NCBI GenBank assembly: GCA_021397835.1
Contig: JAJFZO010000191.1
Location: 1,245,001 to 1,309,000, forward strand
Direction: 5' to 3'
DNA: 64,000 bases
Source: Moringa oleifera
Taxonomy: Eukaryota > Streptophyta > Magnoliopsida > Brassicales > Moringaceae
Shown here piece by piece: positions 24,195 to 35,954 of the stretch (position 1 is its first letter; every line of letters starts with the position of its first letter). The notes beneath the pieces were generated by a model. The model had not been told where the DNA came from. It saw nothing but the letters and a program-made list of their open reading frames with translations, and did not search any database. The position numbers and the translations under genes are program-made.

Positions 24195-26569
24195 ATGGTA
24201 AGCTTTGGTTGGCTCCTGGATCTGCACCTTTTTCTGAGCAACCGAATAGTGCTTAGGGCTTCCTTGGTTTGACGCTTTCTTCTGGTTCGTGTTTGTCATG
24301 CGGTAATTAATTTGTTTCGAATTTGGTTTTTGTTCTTTTTTAAAAACATATTTGACTCATCGAGGAGAATCAAGGTTTTAGCGTGAATCGTTTGTTACTG
24401 ATCTCCTCTGGTGGTCGCAATTGTACTGGTTTTATACTTTTCCTCTTTCTCGTAGAGTTCTGGATGAGCTTGTCATAGGCTCTTGGACTGTGTGGAATTG
24501 TGGTGTGCTAAGTGAATGTCCAAGTGGGTTTCAGCTTCGTAGTGGCTGTTTATATTAGACTTATGGTGATAGCGCAAATTATATGATTGATGCTGATCCT
24601 GTGAATTCGTTGGTGATTCCGTGAGTTTCTGATATGTGGCTTCATGTCCCTGCATTAGTACTCACAGGATCAAATCTAAGTACAGTAACTGGTGAAAATA
24701 GAAGTTGTGTGTTTAATATAAGGTGCCTTATGCTCATGGCACTGGTAGGGCCAAGTTTATGTGCAGTGAAATAAGGAATCTTAACTTGTTATGGGGCCTG
24801 AACAAACATATTTAAGCCCATACTTTAGTGCATGATGTTCAGCCAGTCTAGGTAGAATAATTCTGAAATCACTATCCCACTAGTATTATCGAGGTAGGTA
24901 TAACTTTCTCCCCGAGTTGAACAACTGACAGGCTTTTGTATAGGGTTTTACAGTGGTATCAGTTGGTTGAGATGTGTTCCATGCAGAAACAAGTGACATA
25001 GGACATGTCTTCCCTACCTTGCTTGACATAAACATCATTTATTATAGTTTGTGTCATTGGTTTGTTTTCATATGTCCAAATGTATGCCCAAAAATTGCAC
25101 ATTCTTTGCTGTGAATAAGACTGGCAGAAATATTTTGTATGGAAGATTTCATGTTTTGTTGTTTTTCTTGTCAAGATAAGTAGTGTGGATAGTGCACTGT
25201 ACATGAAAATACATGCAGTTTGAAAAGAGGATGATTTGTAAGGAATTAGTTTTTATTACAAAGCAGTGTAGTATCATTATTCAATCTGAATACGCTTCTA
25301 TAGAGTTTGGACCATATGAACGGGATTTCCTGCATTATTTAAGGGATTATTATAGACTGAAGAATTATAATCATGTGTGACTTAGCCATGTTAGGGCTGT
25401 TCAAGATCTCTTATTTCTTTCTTTTTGTTACTCTAACGTGTCTTCTAGGAGTCATGCCCTTCAATAAAAAATATCCTTCTGCTGGATTCTGAAGGAAAAC
25501 GTGTAGCTGTCAAATATTATTCAGATGATTGGCCATCAAACAGTGCAAAAGAAGCATTTGAGAAAGCTGTTTTTACTAAGACCCAGAAAACTAATGCCCG
25601 AAATGAATGTAAGTTGTTTGTCAATTTATACTGGTCATGGGAATGTTTTCTTTGCTGTTTTTTTCAATTTGTATTTGATTGTAAGTTGAGTTTGCCTTGC
25701 TTTTGGTCATGCTGCTGCTCTGTTAACGTGTTTTAAATTCTTTATTGACAGCGGAAATAGCTATGTTTGAGAACAACATTGTCGTTTACAAGTTTGTTCA
25801 AGATCTTCACTTTTTTGTTACTGGGAGTGAAGATGAAAATGAGCTTATCTTAGCCACTGTTCTTCAGGGATTTTTCGATGCAGTGGGACTTCTCCTCAGG
25901 TTGGAAGACATCCATCACTGTATCCCCTCTCTTTGTACAAATGCAGATAGTTCTATTACTGATTAACTAAAGTTTTTACTTGCTTTTTAAACTATCCCAT
26001 TCTTAGAGGCAATGTGGACAAAAGAGAAGCACTGGAGAACCTAGATCTCATTTTATTATGCATTGATGAAATCATTGATGGAGGGTATGTCATCTGCTTC
26101 TGTGCTCTTACGTGATGCTGGTATACTTCTATTATAACTAGCAAATCCACAACCCTTATGAGGATAAACTCTGGTCAAGAAAAATTAGAAAAGATGGATG
26201 ACCATATAAGTTTGTCCAAACAGCAATCTGATCTTCTCTCCCTCTGAAATTTTATTTTCCATGCCCCCCTGGTTAACTCATCACTGTCTGGTGCAGCATC
26301 GTTCTTGAAACCGATGCAAATGTTATTGCGGGGAAGGTAGCAAGCCACAGTGTGGATGCTGGTGCTCCCTTGTCTGAGCAGGTATTGTAACTCTGGTTCT
26401 CATTCAACCAAACTCCTCTCCCCCTTCTTATTCCGTATTTCTCCTTGACAAGAAATTTGTAGAAATATGGAATCATGTGCCACTATTTAAACTTTCTTTT
26501 TTCTTGCAGACAATAAGTCAAGCTTTGGCCACTGCACGGGAACATTTAACAAGATCCCTCCTCAAGTGA
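24195..26569 (+). CDS. COPZ: Coatomer subunit zeta (COPI), array copy 1
   Basis: Zeta is the small adaptin-like (longin-fold) subunit that pairs with gamma in the COPI coat, which carries cargo from Golgi to ER. Exons: 24195-24197 (ATG only), 25449-25608, 25752-25899, 26007-26084, 26297-26381, 26510-26569; frame is kept at every join, 177 aa, the normal family length. Visible blocks: [88 protein letters not shown]. Two residues depart from the family: Ser55 (Ala in copy 3) at the exon 2/3 join, and Thr in EHLTRS (Ala elsewhere). An alternative first exon lies at 22021. The predicted protein is identical to copy 2. Confidence 0.93.
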
Positions 26570-27900
26570 TACATGCACCAAAGAGAGGAAAGAGTAGAAG
26601 ATCCAAATTTCTTTATCTTAGTAGACAGTTATAACTTATACTGATGGACAAGGCATCCATTGGTTGATTGCTTAATCTCGGTAGATGCTGCTGCTTTGAG
26701 CTACAATTCATATATGGATTTTGGTGCCTTATGGACAATTTGCATGTTTTGTACTGTTGTTTGTAGACTAGTTGTGAATCTTCATGGAGAATGGAGGGAA
26801 TGGATATTATGGATTTCGAGGAGTGATGTTTTCCAGGGCTTTATTTTTACCCTAGCTCACACTTACTTGATTAAACATGCTTTCATAATGCTGAATCCAG
26901 AGGTACATTCAGACTTTTAGCTGATCACTGAATTCAAATAGCAGGTCAGTCCTTTACAGGAGCTAATGCAATAATGAGCAATGCACTGAAATGTGACTGA
27001 AAGGGTATCCTTTGTCATGCCATATCCCAAAGGCTTTTGTTTAATGGATGACCCAAAGGGGACTTGATAACAATTATATGTAACACAACATGCTCTATTA
27101 TTTTATGCTTTAGACTGTTTTAAATTTTGGGTGTTTATATTTGTGATATCTTTGTGAAACAAATTTTAGATAACTTCTATTAAAAATAATTATCCTTAAG
27201 ACTTGTAGTGTTATTAAATATTAATCCTTTGTATTCTCTCCGTTTTAAATATTTTTTTTTATCAAATCAAAAGATACAATGAAAATGACTAGTGGGTGGA
27301 ACATTTATATTAGTTTAATTTCAGGACTTAAATCCTTTGCATTGAATTTTTAAAAAGATGTTGGCATGTGAAATTCAGTTAAATTTTTTAATAAATTAAT
27401 ATAATAAATTACTAAAATATTATTTTATTTTTTTCTTCAAAAACTTAGATTATTGAAAATCTTTATCCTTTAATTTAATATAACTTTTATTGGTCATAGT
27501 CCTAAATTAAAACCAATCAAGCCATTCTAACTTCATTTAGCATTTCTATATCATGGCAATATATATCTCAGTGAAATGTTGCTAAATGTTATAAATGACA
27601 ACATATTTAAAAAAATAAGATATAAGATAATAATATGAAGCTTTCTTCTTTTATTTTGAATTGCGAAAAAGATCACCATGTCACTGGGGGCCTAAAGCCC
27701 TCTTTAACCACCCACGGCCGAGGGCCAAAAAAGAAAAGAAAAGAAAAAAAAGGTGGGAGAAATACGTTTGATCCACCAGCAACTGGTTGCAGTACATAAG
27801 TCGCTGTTGGGAGGTCAAGTGTCTGGTTGTAACCGAACACACATTTCTTGTGCATCTTCGCTCATCGGAGGAGATCCGCATTCCAATAGAACTCGAGCCA

Positions 27901-27903
27901 ATG
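27901..27903 (+). other. Orphan COPZ first exon 1a, unit 2
   Basis: Identical to the one at 22021 (ATG then GTAAGC, same leader), 2.2 kb upstream of exon 1b of copy 2. Could serve copy 2 as an alternative start. Confidence 0.6.
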
Positions 27904-28494
27904 GTAAGCGTCGATCTGAGGATTTTGTATTATCTTCCATCAGTTTTCTTCCTCCGTATTTTTTCAACAATTGAACAAGCATATAGTTTTACTCAGTTTG
28001 GCATATCTCAGTAGCTTGTTTGGATGCGTTGAGTTTAAATCTAGATTTCAATTTCTGTTTCCCTTTTCTGTGTTCAGTTGTAATTATATATGATCTAGCA
28101 TGGTTAACGCTTTGATTTAGATCGGTTGCTACTTTCTCAATGTTCTGATGAAAATTGCGTTGGCTTTCCCTTCCTGGCTTCTTTTAGTACCGATCTAAAT
28201 GAGCACAGAATATGTTTTGGGTAATGTGTGGAGCTCAAACCGATGTCAGTTTTCTTGTTTAGTGTTTGGCTATTAGTTTCACTTGATCTAACTGATGATA
28301 TTATTTAAAATTTGGTGGTGATTTTGTGATCTGTCATATGTGGTCCTTTTTTGGTGCTGCATTGATCTCGGTTGGGGTAATTAAGAGCTTGGATGTGAGT
28401 ACAGCAATAAGGATAACTAAAGTTGCGTGTGTAAGATTAGGTACGATGTGGTTATTTCAATTATGGAGCTCATGTATGTGTATGGACAATCACT

Positions 28495-28915
28495 ATATTT
28501 CCTTTTCACTCATATACTTAAGTCTGTAATGCTACAGATAAGAGTTTATAATAGTGTCAACAACAATCACTATATTCTCGCAACTTGAGGTCATATAAAG
28601 AGTTTCAGTTTTGCTGCCTTTAGCAATAATCATGACACTTGTGGCAACTTTTTAAGCATTATCATTGAAAATCACATTGTGCCATTTATTATCAAGCTCT
28701 CTAACAAAAATCAGATTTCTCATCAGCCTTGGCACATGTCTTATGATATTCTTATTTGTCATTTTTAATTTAACATCACTCATACCAACAATACCTGAAG
28801 CTTTTGTATCAGGAAGATAAACCTTTCTAAAATTACTAGCAACATAATTTTTAACAAATATATTTATAATATATTTTATTCTGTAATTCATATGGGCATT
28901 GCCTTATATTTAACA
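28495..28915 (-). mobile_element. Copia gag-pre-integrase fragment, unit 2
   Basis: Exact repeat of the 22615-23035 fragment, carried along by the tandem duplication. Confidence 0.8.
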
Positions 28916-28940
28916 AATAGCATCGATCACATTATTTGTC

Positions 28941-29130
28941 TATGGAGAACGAGGGGAGTCCATGGAAGTTTCGGTGCTCCGTTCAACGCGGCAGCAGCCT
29001 GAGTCTCGGTATCTCTGGAGACAATTGGCTTGCAGGAATAGTATCGAAGTGGCTGATATCATCAGGTTACACAGCGAGCTAGATCAATGTTTCGATGTCG
29101 TTCAAAATTGAAGTGAAGAAATATCATTTT
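28941..29130 (+). pseudogene. B3-domain gene fragment, unit 2
   Basis: Exact repeat of the 23061-23250 fragment, with the same broken frame. Confidence 0.7.
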
Positions 29131-30074
29131 GTACAGTTGTTAAATATCTGAAATGATATAATAGGCTCGAGTCCGATTATGATTTAGCCCAACTGATTTA
29201 CTTACTGAGAAAAGAAACCCCGCAAGCTCATTATTGATATGAGGCCCAAAGTGAGGAGACTTAACCCAGGCTCATTAAAGGTCCAGCTTAAACTAGACCA
29301 AAAAAAAAAACCCTGGAAAGGTCATTTTTCATCATGAGCTTTCCTTGGTAATGAAAAGCTAAGCATCTTCAATATTTAACATATGATTTTTTACTAAAAA
29401 AATTAATTTGTTTGGTAATTTTTTATATTAATAAAAGAAATAATAATATAATTAGAATATATATTATTGACTTGTTCTGCTAAATTATTACATATCAATA
29501 TTTTTTAAAAAATTCTTGTTTTTTCAAATAAAAATATATTTATAATATATTTTCAAAATTTTCAATTTTAAAATTGTAATCATAATTTAATCTTATCTTA
29601 TATTGACAAATAGAAATAAAATTGGGCAACAGTTATTTTTTAAAAATTAATTACACAACACTTTTTGAATAATCATCTTATTGTATAACAATGCATGTTT
29701 TCAAATACGTGGCAAATCATGTAAATATCAGTCATACAATTCATATGATTAACAATACAAAATTAAAGTAAAAGAAGTGCATTTACACGTGTCAATCATG
29801 TAGGAAATCCTATATGCCAATGTTATAAATTAATTTTAAAAATATAAAAAATAAATTACAAGAAACACCGATAATTTAGGCACCCGAACTGGCAGATAGT
29901 CACATATATAAACGATTTCGTTCACGGCGGTAGGAGTATGAATAACGGACACTATACAAGAGTTATTCGTATCAAACGTTTAAGCTTATAACCAAACAAC
30001 CGGGATAATCTCTCGTGAAAGGCCGTCTTCGTTTGTCCTCGGAGGAGATCGCGATCCCTGGAAAGGTCGAATCA

Positions 30075-32449
30075 ATGGTAAGCTTTGGTTGGCTCCTGGA
30101 TCTGCACCTTTTTCTGAGCAACCGAATAGTGCTTAGGGCTTCCTTGGTTTGACGCTTTCTTCTGGTTCGTGTTTGTCATGCGGTAATTAATTTGTTTCGA
30201 ATTTGGTTTTTGTTCTTTTTTAAAAACATATTTGACTCATCGAGGAGAATCAAGGTTTTAGCGTGAATCGTTTGTTACTGATCTCCTCTGGTGGTCGCAA
30301 TTGTACTGGTTTTATACTTTTCCTCTTTCTCGTAGAGTTCTGGATGAGCTTGTCATAGGCTCTTGGACTGTGTGGAATTGTGGTGTGCTAAGTGAATGTC
30401 CAAGTGGGTTTCAGCTTCGTAGTGGCTGTTTATATTAGACTTATGGTGATAGCGCAAATTATATGATTGATGCTGATCCTGTGAATTCGTTGGTGATTCC
30501 GTGAGTTTCTGATATGTGGCTTCATGTCCCTGCATTAGTACTCACAGGATCAAATCTAAGTACAGTAACTGGTGAAAATAGAAGTTGTGTGTTTAATATA
30601 AGGTGCCTTATGCTCATGGCACTGGTAGGGCCAAGTTTATGTGCAGTGAAATAAGGAATCTTAACTTGTTATGGGGCCTGAACAAACATATTTAAGCCCA
30701 TACTTTAGTGCATGATGTTCAGCCAGTCTAGGTAGAATAATTCTGAAATCACTATCCCACTAGTATTATCGAGGTAGGTATAACTTTCTCCCCGAGTTGA
30801 ACAACTGACAGGCTTTTGTATAGGGTTTTACAGTGGTATCAGTTGGTTGAGATGTGTTCCATGCAGAAACAAGTGACATAGGACATGTCTTCCCTACCTT
30901 GCTTGACATAAACATCATTTATTATAGTTTGTGTCATTGGTTTGTTTTCATATGTCCAAATGTATGCCCAAAAATTGCACATTCTTTGCTGTGAATAAGA
31001 CTGGCAGAAATATTTTGTATGGAAGATTTCATGTTTTGTTGTTTTTCTTGTCAAGATAAGTAGTGTGGATAGTGCACTGTACATGAAAATACATGCAGTT
31101 TGAAAAGAGGATGATTTGTAAGGAATTAGTTTTTATTACAAAGCAGTGTAGTATCATTATTCAATCTGAATACGCTTCTATAGAGTTTGGACCATATGAA
31201 CGGGATTTCCTGCATTATTTAAGGGATTATTATAGACTGAAGAATTATAATCATGTGTGACTTAGCCATGTTAGGGCTGTTCAAGATCTCTTATTTCTTT
31301 CTTTTTGTTACTCTAACGTGTCTTCTAGGAGTCATGCCCTTCAATAAAAAATATCCTTCTGCTGGATTCTGAAGGAAAACGTGTAGCTGTCAAATATTAT
31401 TCAGATGATTGGCCATCAAACAGTGCAAAAGAAGCATTTGAGAAAGCTGTTTTTACTAAGACCCAGAAAACTAATGCCCGAAATGAATGTAAGTTGTTTG
31501 TCAATTTATACTGGTCATGGGAATGTTTTCTTTGCTGTTTTTTTCAATTTGTATTTGATTGTAAGTTGAGTTTGCCTTGCTTTTGGTCATGCTGCTGCTC
31601 TGTTAACGTGTTTTAAATTCTTTATTGACAGCGGAAATAGCTATGTTTGAGAACAACATTGTCGTTTACAAGTTTGTTCAAGATCTTCACTTTTTTGTTA
31701 CTGGGAGTGAAGATGAAAATGAGCTTATCTTAGCCACTGTTCTTCAGGGATTTTTCGATGCAGTGGGACTTCTCCTCAGGTTGGAAGACATCCATCACTG
31801 TATCCCCTCTCTTTGTACAAATGCAGATAGTTCTATTACTGATTAACTAAAGTTTTTACTTGCTTTTTAAACTATCCCATTCTTAGAGGCAATGTGGACA
31901 AAAGAGAAGCACTGGAGAACCTAGATCTCATTTTATTATGCATTGATGAAATCATTGATGGAGGGTATGTCATCTGCTTCTGTGCTCTTACGTGATGCTG
32001 GTATACTTCTATTATAACTAGCAAATCCACAACCCTTATGAGGATAAACTCTGGTCAAGAAAAATTAGAAAAGATGGATGACCATATAAGTTTGTCCAAA
32101 CAGCAATCTGATCTTCTCTCCCTCTGAAATTTTATTTTCCATGCCCCCCTGGTTAACTCATCACTGTCTGGTGCAGCATCGTTCTTGAAACCGATGCAAA
32201 TGTTATTGCGGGGAAGGTAGCAAGCCACAGTGTGGATGCTGGTGCTCCCTTGTCTGAGCAGGTATTGTAACTCTGGTTCTCATTCAACCAAACTCCTCTC
32301 CCCCTTCTTATTCCGTATTTCTCCTTGACAAGAAATTTGTAGAAATATGGAATCATGTGCCACTATTTAAACTTTCTTTTTTCTTGCAGACAATAAGTCA
32401 AGCTTTGGCCACTGCACGGGAACATTTAACAAGATCCCTCCTCAAGTGA
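30075..32449 (+). CDS. COPZ: Coatomer subunit zeta (COPI), array copy 2
   Basis: Exons 30075-30077, 31329-31488, 31632-31779, 31887-31964, 32177-32261, 32390-32449, each shifted by exactly 5,880 from copy 1. Introns and exons look identical to copy 1, so the 177-aa product is the same, including Ser55 and EHLTRS. All splice sites are intact and no stop is seen; nothing marks it as a pseudogene. Its own TATA box (29903) and alternative exon 1a (27901) are present. Confidence 0.92.
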
Positions 32450-33780
32450 TACATGCACCAAAGAGAGGAAAGAGTAGAAGATCCAAATTTCTTTATCTTA
32501 GTAGACAGTTATAACTTATACTGATGGACAAGGCATCCATTGGTTGATTGCTTAATCTCGGTAGATGCTGCTGCTTTGAGCTACAATTCATATATGGATT
32601 TTGGTGCCTTATGGACAATTTGCATGTTTTGTACTGTTGTTTGTAGACTAGTTGTGAATCTTCATGGAGAATGGAGGGAATGGATATTATGGATTTCGAG
32701 GAGTGATGTTTTCCAGGGCTTTATTTTTACCCTAGCTCACACTTACTTGATTAAACATGCTTTCATAATGCTGAATCCAGAGGTACATTCAGACTTTTAG
32801 CTGATCACTGAATTCAAATAGCAGGTCAGTCCTTTACAGGAGCTAATGCAATAATGAGCAATGCACTGAAATGTGACTGAAAGGGTATCCTTTGTCATGC
32901 CATATCCCAAAGGCTTTTGTTTAATGGATGACCCAAAGGGGACTTGATAACAATTATATGTAACACAACATGCTCTATTATTTTATGCTTTAGACTGTTT
33001 TAAATTTTGGGTGTTTATATTTGTGATATCTTTGTGAAACAAATTTTAGATAACTTCTATTAAAAATAATTATCCTTAAGACTTGTAGTGTTATTAAATA
33101 TTAATCCTTTGTATTCTCTCCGTTTTAAATATTTTTTTTTATCAAATCAAAAGATACAATGAAAATGACTAGTGGGTGGAACATTTATATTAGTTTAATT
33201 TCAGGACTTAAATCCTTTGCATTGAATTTTTAAAAAGATGTTGGCATGTGAAATTCAGTTAAATTTTTTAATAAATTAATATAATAAATTACTAAAATAT
33301 TATTTTATTTTTTTCTTCAAAAACTTAGATTATTGAAAATCTTTATCCTTTAATTTAATATAACTTTTATTGGTCATAGTCCTAAATTAAAACCAATCAA
33401 GCCATTCTAACTTCATTTAGCATTTCTATATCATGGCAATATATATCTCAGTGAAATGTTGCTAAATGTTATAAATGACAACATATTTAAAAAAATAAGA
33501 TATAAGATAATAATATGAAGCTTTCTTCTTTTATTTTGAATTGCGAAAAAGATCACCATGTCACTGGGGGCCTAAAGCCCTCTTTAACCACCCACGGCCG
33601 AGGGCCAAAAAAGAAAAGAAAAGAAAAAAAAGGTGGGAGAAATACGTTTGATCCACCAGCAACTGGTTGCAGTACATAAGTCGCTGTTGGGAGGTCAAGT
33701 GTCTGGTTGTAACCGAACACACATTTCTTGTGCATCTTCGCTCATCGGAGGAGATCCGCATTCCAATAGAACTCGAGCCA

Positions 33781-33783
33781 ATG
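33781..33783 (+). other. Orphan COPZ first exon 1a, unit 3
   Basis: Same ATG-then-GTAAGC exon as at 22021 and 27901, 2.2 kb upstream of exon 1b of the chimeric copy 3. Confidence 0.6.
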
Positions 33784-34374
33784 GTAAGCGTCGATCTGAG
33801 GATTTTGTATTATCTTCCATCAGTTTTCTTCCTCCGTATTTTTTCAACAATTGAACAAGCATATAGTTTTACTCAGTTTGGCATATCTCAGTAGCTTGTT
33901 TGGATGCGTTGAGTTTAAATCTAGATTTCAATTTCTGTTTCCCTTTTCTGTGTTCAGTTGTAATTATATATGATCTAGCATGGTTAACGCTTTGATTTAG
34001 ATCGGTTGCTACTTTCTCAATGTTCTGATGAAAATTGCGTTGGCTTTCCCTTCCTGGCTTCTTTTAGTACCGATCTAAATGAGCACAGAATATGTTTTGG
34101 GTAATGTGTGGAGCTCAAACCGATGTCAGTTTTCTTGTTTAGTGTTTGGCTATTAGTTTCACTTGATCTAACTGATGATATTATTTAAAATTTGGTGGTG
34201 ATTTTGTGATCTGTCATATGTGGTCCTTTTTTGGTGCTGCATTGATCTCGGTTGGGGTAATTAAGAGCTTGGATGTGAGTACAGCAATAAGGATAACTAA
34301 AGTTGCGTGTGTAAGATTAGGTACGATGTGGTTATTTCAATTATGGAGCTCATGTATGTGTATGGACAATCACT

Positions 34375-34795
34375 ATATTTCCTTTTCACTCATATACTTA
34401 AGTCTGTAATGCTACAGATAAGAGTTTATAATAGTGTCAACAACAATCACTATATTCTCGCAACTTGAGGTCATATAAAGAGTTTCAGTTTTGCTGCCTT
34501 TAGCAATAATCATGACACTTGTGGCAACTTTTTAAGCATTATCATTGAAAATCACATTGTGCCATTTATTATCAAGCTCTCTAACAAAAATCAGATTTCT
34601 CATCAGCCTTGGCACATGTCTTATGATATTCTTATTTGTCATTTTTAATTTAACATCACTCATACCAACAATACCTGAAGCTTTTGTATCAGGAAGATAA
34701 ACCTTTCTAAAATTACTAGCAACATAATTTTTAACAAATATATTTATAATATATTTTATTCTGTAATTCATATGGGCATTGCCTTATATTTAACA
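34375..34795 (-). mobile_element. Copia gag-pre-integrase fragment, unit 3
   Basis: Third copy of the 22615-23035 fragment. Confidence 0.8.
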
Positions 34796-34820
34796 AATAG
34801 CATCGATCACATTATTTGTC

Positions 34821-35010
34821 TATGGAGAACGAGGGGAGTCCATGGAAGTTTCGGTGCTCCGTTCAACGCGGCAGCAGCCTGAGTCTCGGTATCTCTGGAG
34901 ACAATTGGCTTGCAGGAATAGTATCGAAGTGGCTGATATCATCAGGTTACACAGCGAGCTAGATCAATATTTCGATGTCGTTCAAAATTGAAGTGAAGAA
35001 ATATCATTTT
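34821..35010 (+). pseudogene. B3-domain gene fragment, unit 3
   Basis: Third copy of the B3 fragment; one base differs from the other two at 34969 (CAATAT instead of CAATGT). Confidence 0.7.
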
Positions 35011-35954
35011 GTACAGTTGTTAAATATCTGAAATGATATAATAGGCTCGAGTCCGATTATGATTTAGCCCAACTGATTTACTTACTGAGAAAAGAAACCC
35101 CGCAAGCTCATTATTGATATGAGGCCCAAAGTGAGGAGACTTAACCCAGGCTCATTAAAGGTCCAGCTTAAACTAGACCAAAAAAAAAAACCCTGGAAAG
35201 GTCATTTTTCATCATGAGCTTTCCTTGGTAATGAAAAGCTAAGCATCTTCAATATTTAACATATGATTTTTTACTAAAAAAATTAATTTGTTTGGTAATT
35301 TTTTATATTAATAAAAGAAATAATAATATAATTAGAATATATATTATTGACTTGTTCTGCTAAATTATTACATATCAATATTTTTTAAAAAATTCTTGTT
35401 TTTTCAAATAAAAATATATTTATAATATATTTTCAAAATTTTCAATTTTAAAATTGTAATCATAATTTAATCTTATCTTATATTGACAAATAGAAATAAA
35501 ATTGGGCAACAGTTATTTTTTAAAAATTAATTACACAACACTTTTTGAATAATCATCTTATTGTATAACAATGCATGTTTTCAAATACGTGGCAAATCAT
35601 GTAAATATCAGTCATACAATTCATATGATTAACAATACAAAATTAAAGTAAAAGAAGTGCATTTACACGTGTCAATCATGTAGGAAATCCTATATGCCAA
35701 TGTTATAAATTAATTTTAAAAATATAAAAAATAAATTACAAGAAACACCGATAATTTAGGCACCCGAACTGGCAGATAGTCACATATATAAACGATTTCG
35801 TTCACGGCGGTAGGAGTATGAATAACGGACACTATACAAGAGTTATTCGTATCAAACGTTTAAGCTTATAACCAAACAACCGGGATAATCTCTCGTGAAA
35901 GGCCGTCTTCGTTTGTCCTCGGAGGAGATCGCGATCCCTGGAAAGGTCGAATCA

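Larger units (their letters stand above)
20652..26490 (+). repeat. COPZ tandem array, unit 1 (5,839 bp, 41-bp deletion)
   Basis: First unit of a direct tandem repeat with period 5,880 bp. Order inside a unit: last COPZ exon, spacer, orphan COPZ exon 1a (22021), copia fragment, B3 fragment, COPZ exon 1b (24195) to exon 5. It is 41 bases short because of a deletion at about 20869. The first ~750 bases differ from the other units at several places; from 21405 to 26490 I saw no difference from unit 2. Unit borders are arbitrary in phase; I start at the break with the copia element. Confidence 0.95.
26491..32370 (+). repeat. COPZ tandem array, unit 2 (5,880 bp)
   Basis: Complete unit, same order as unit 1. 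I compared it line by line: from 27285 on it matches unit 1, and it matches unit 3 apart from about one base (34969). Identity of this level implies very recent duplication, ongoing homogenisation, or an assembly error. Confidence 0.95.

Noticed and set aside
24473..25204. Two small minus-strand open frames repeated in all three units
   Set aside because: They lie in COPZ intron 1, are repeated only because the whole unit is, and show no recognisable motif.
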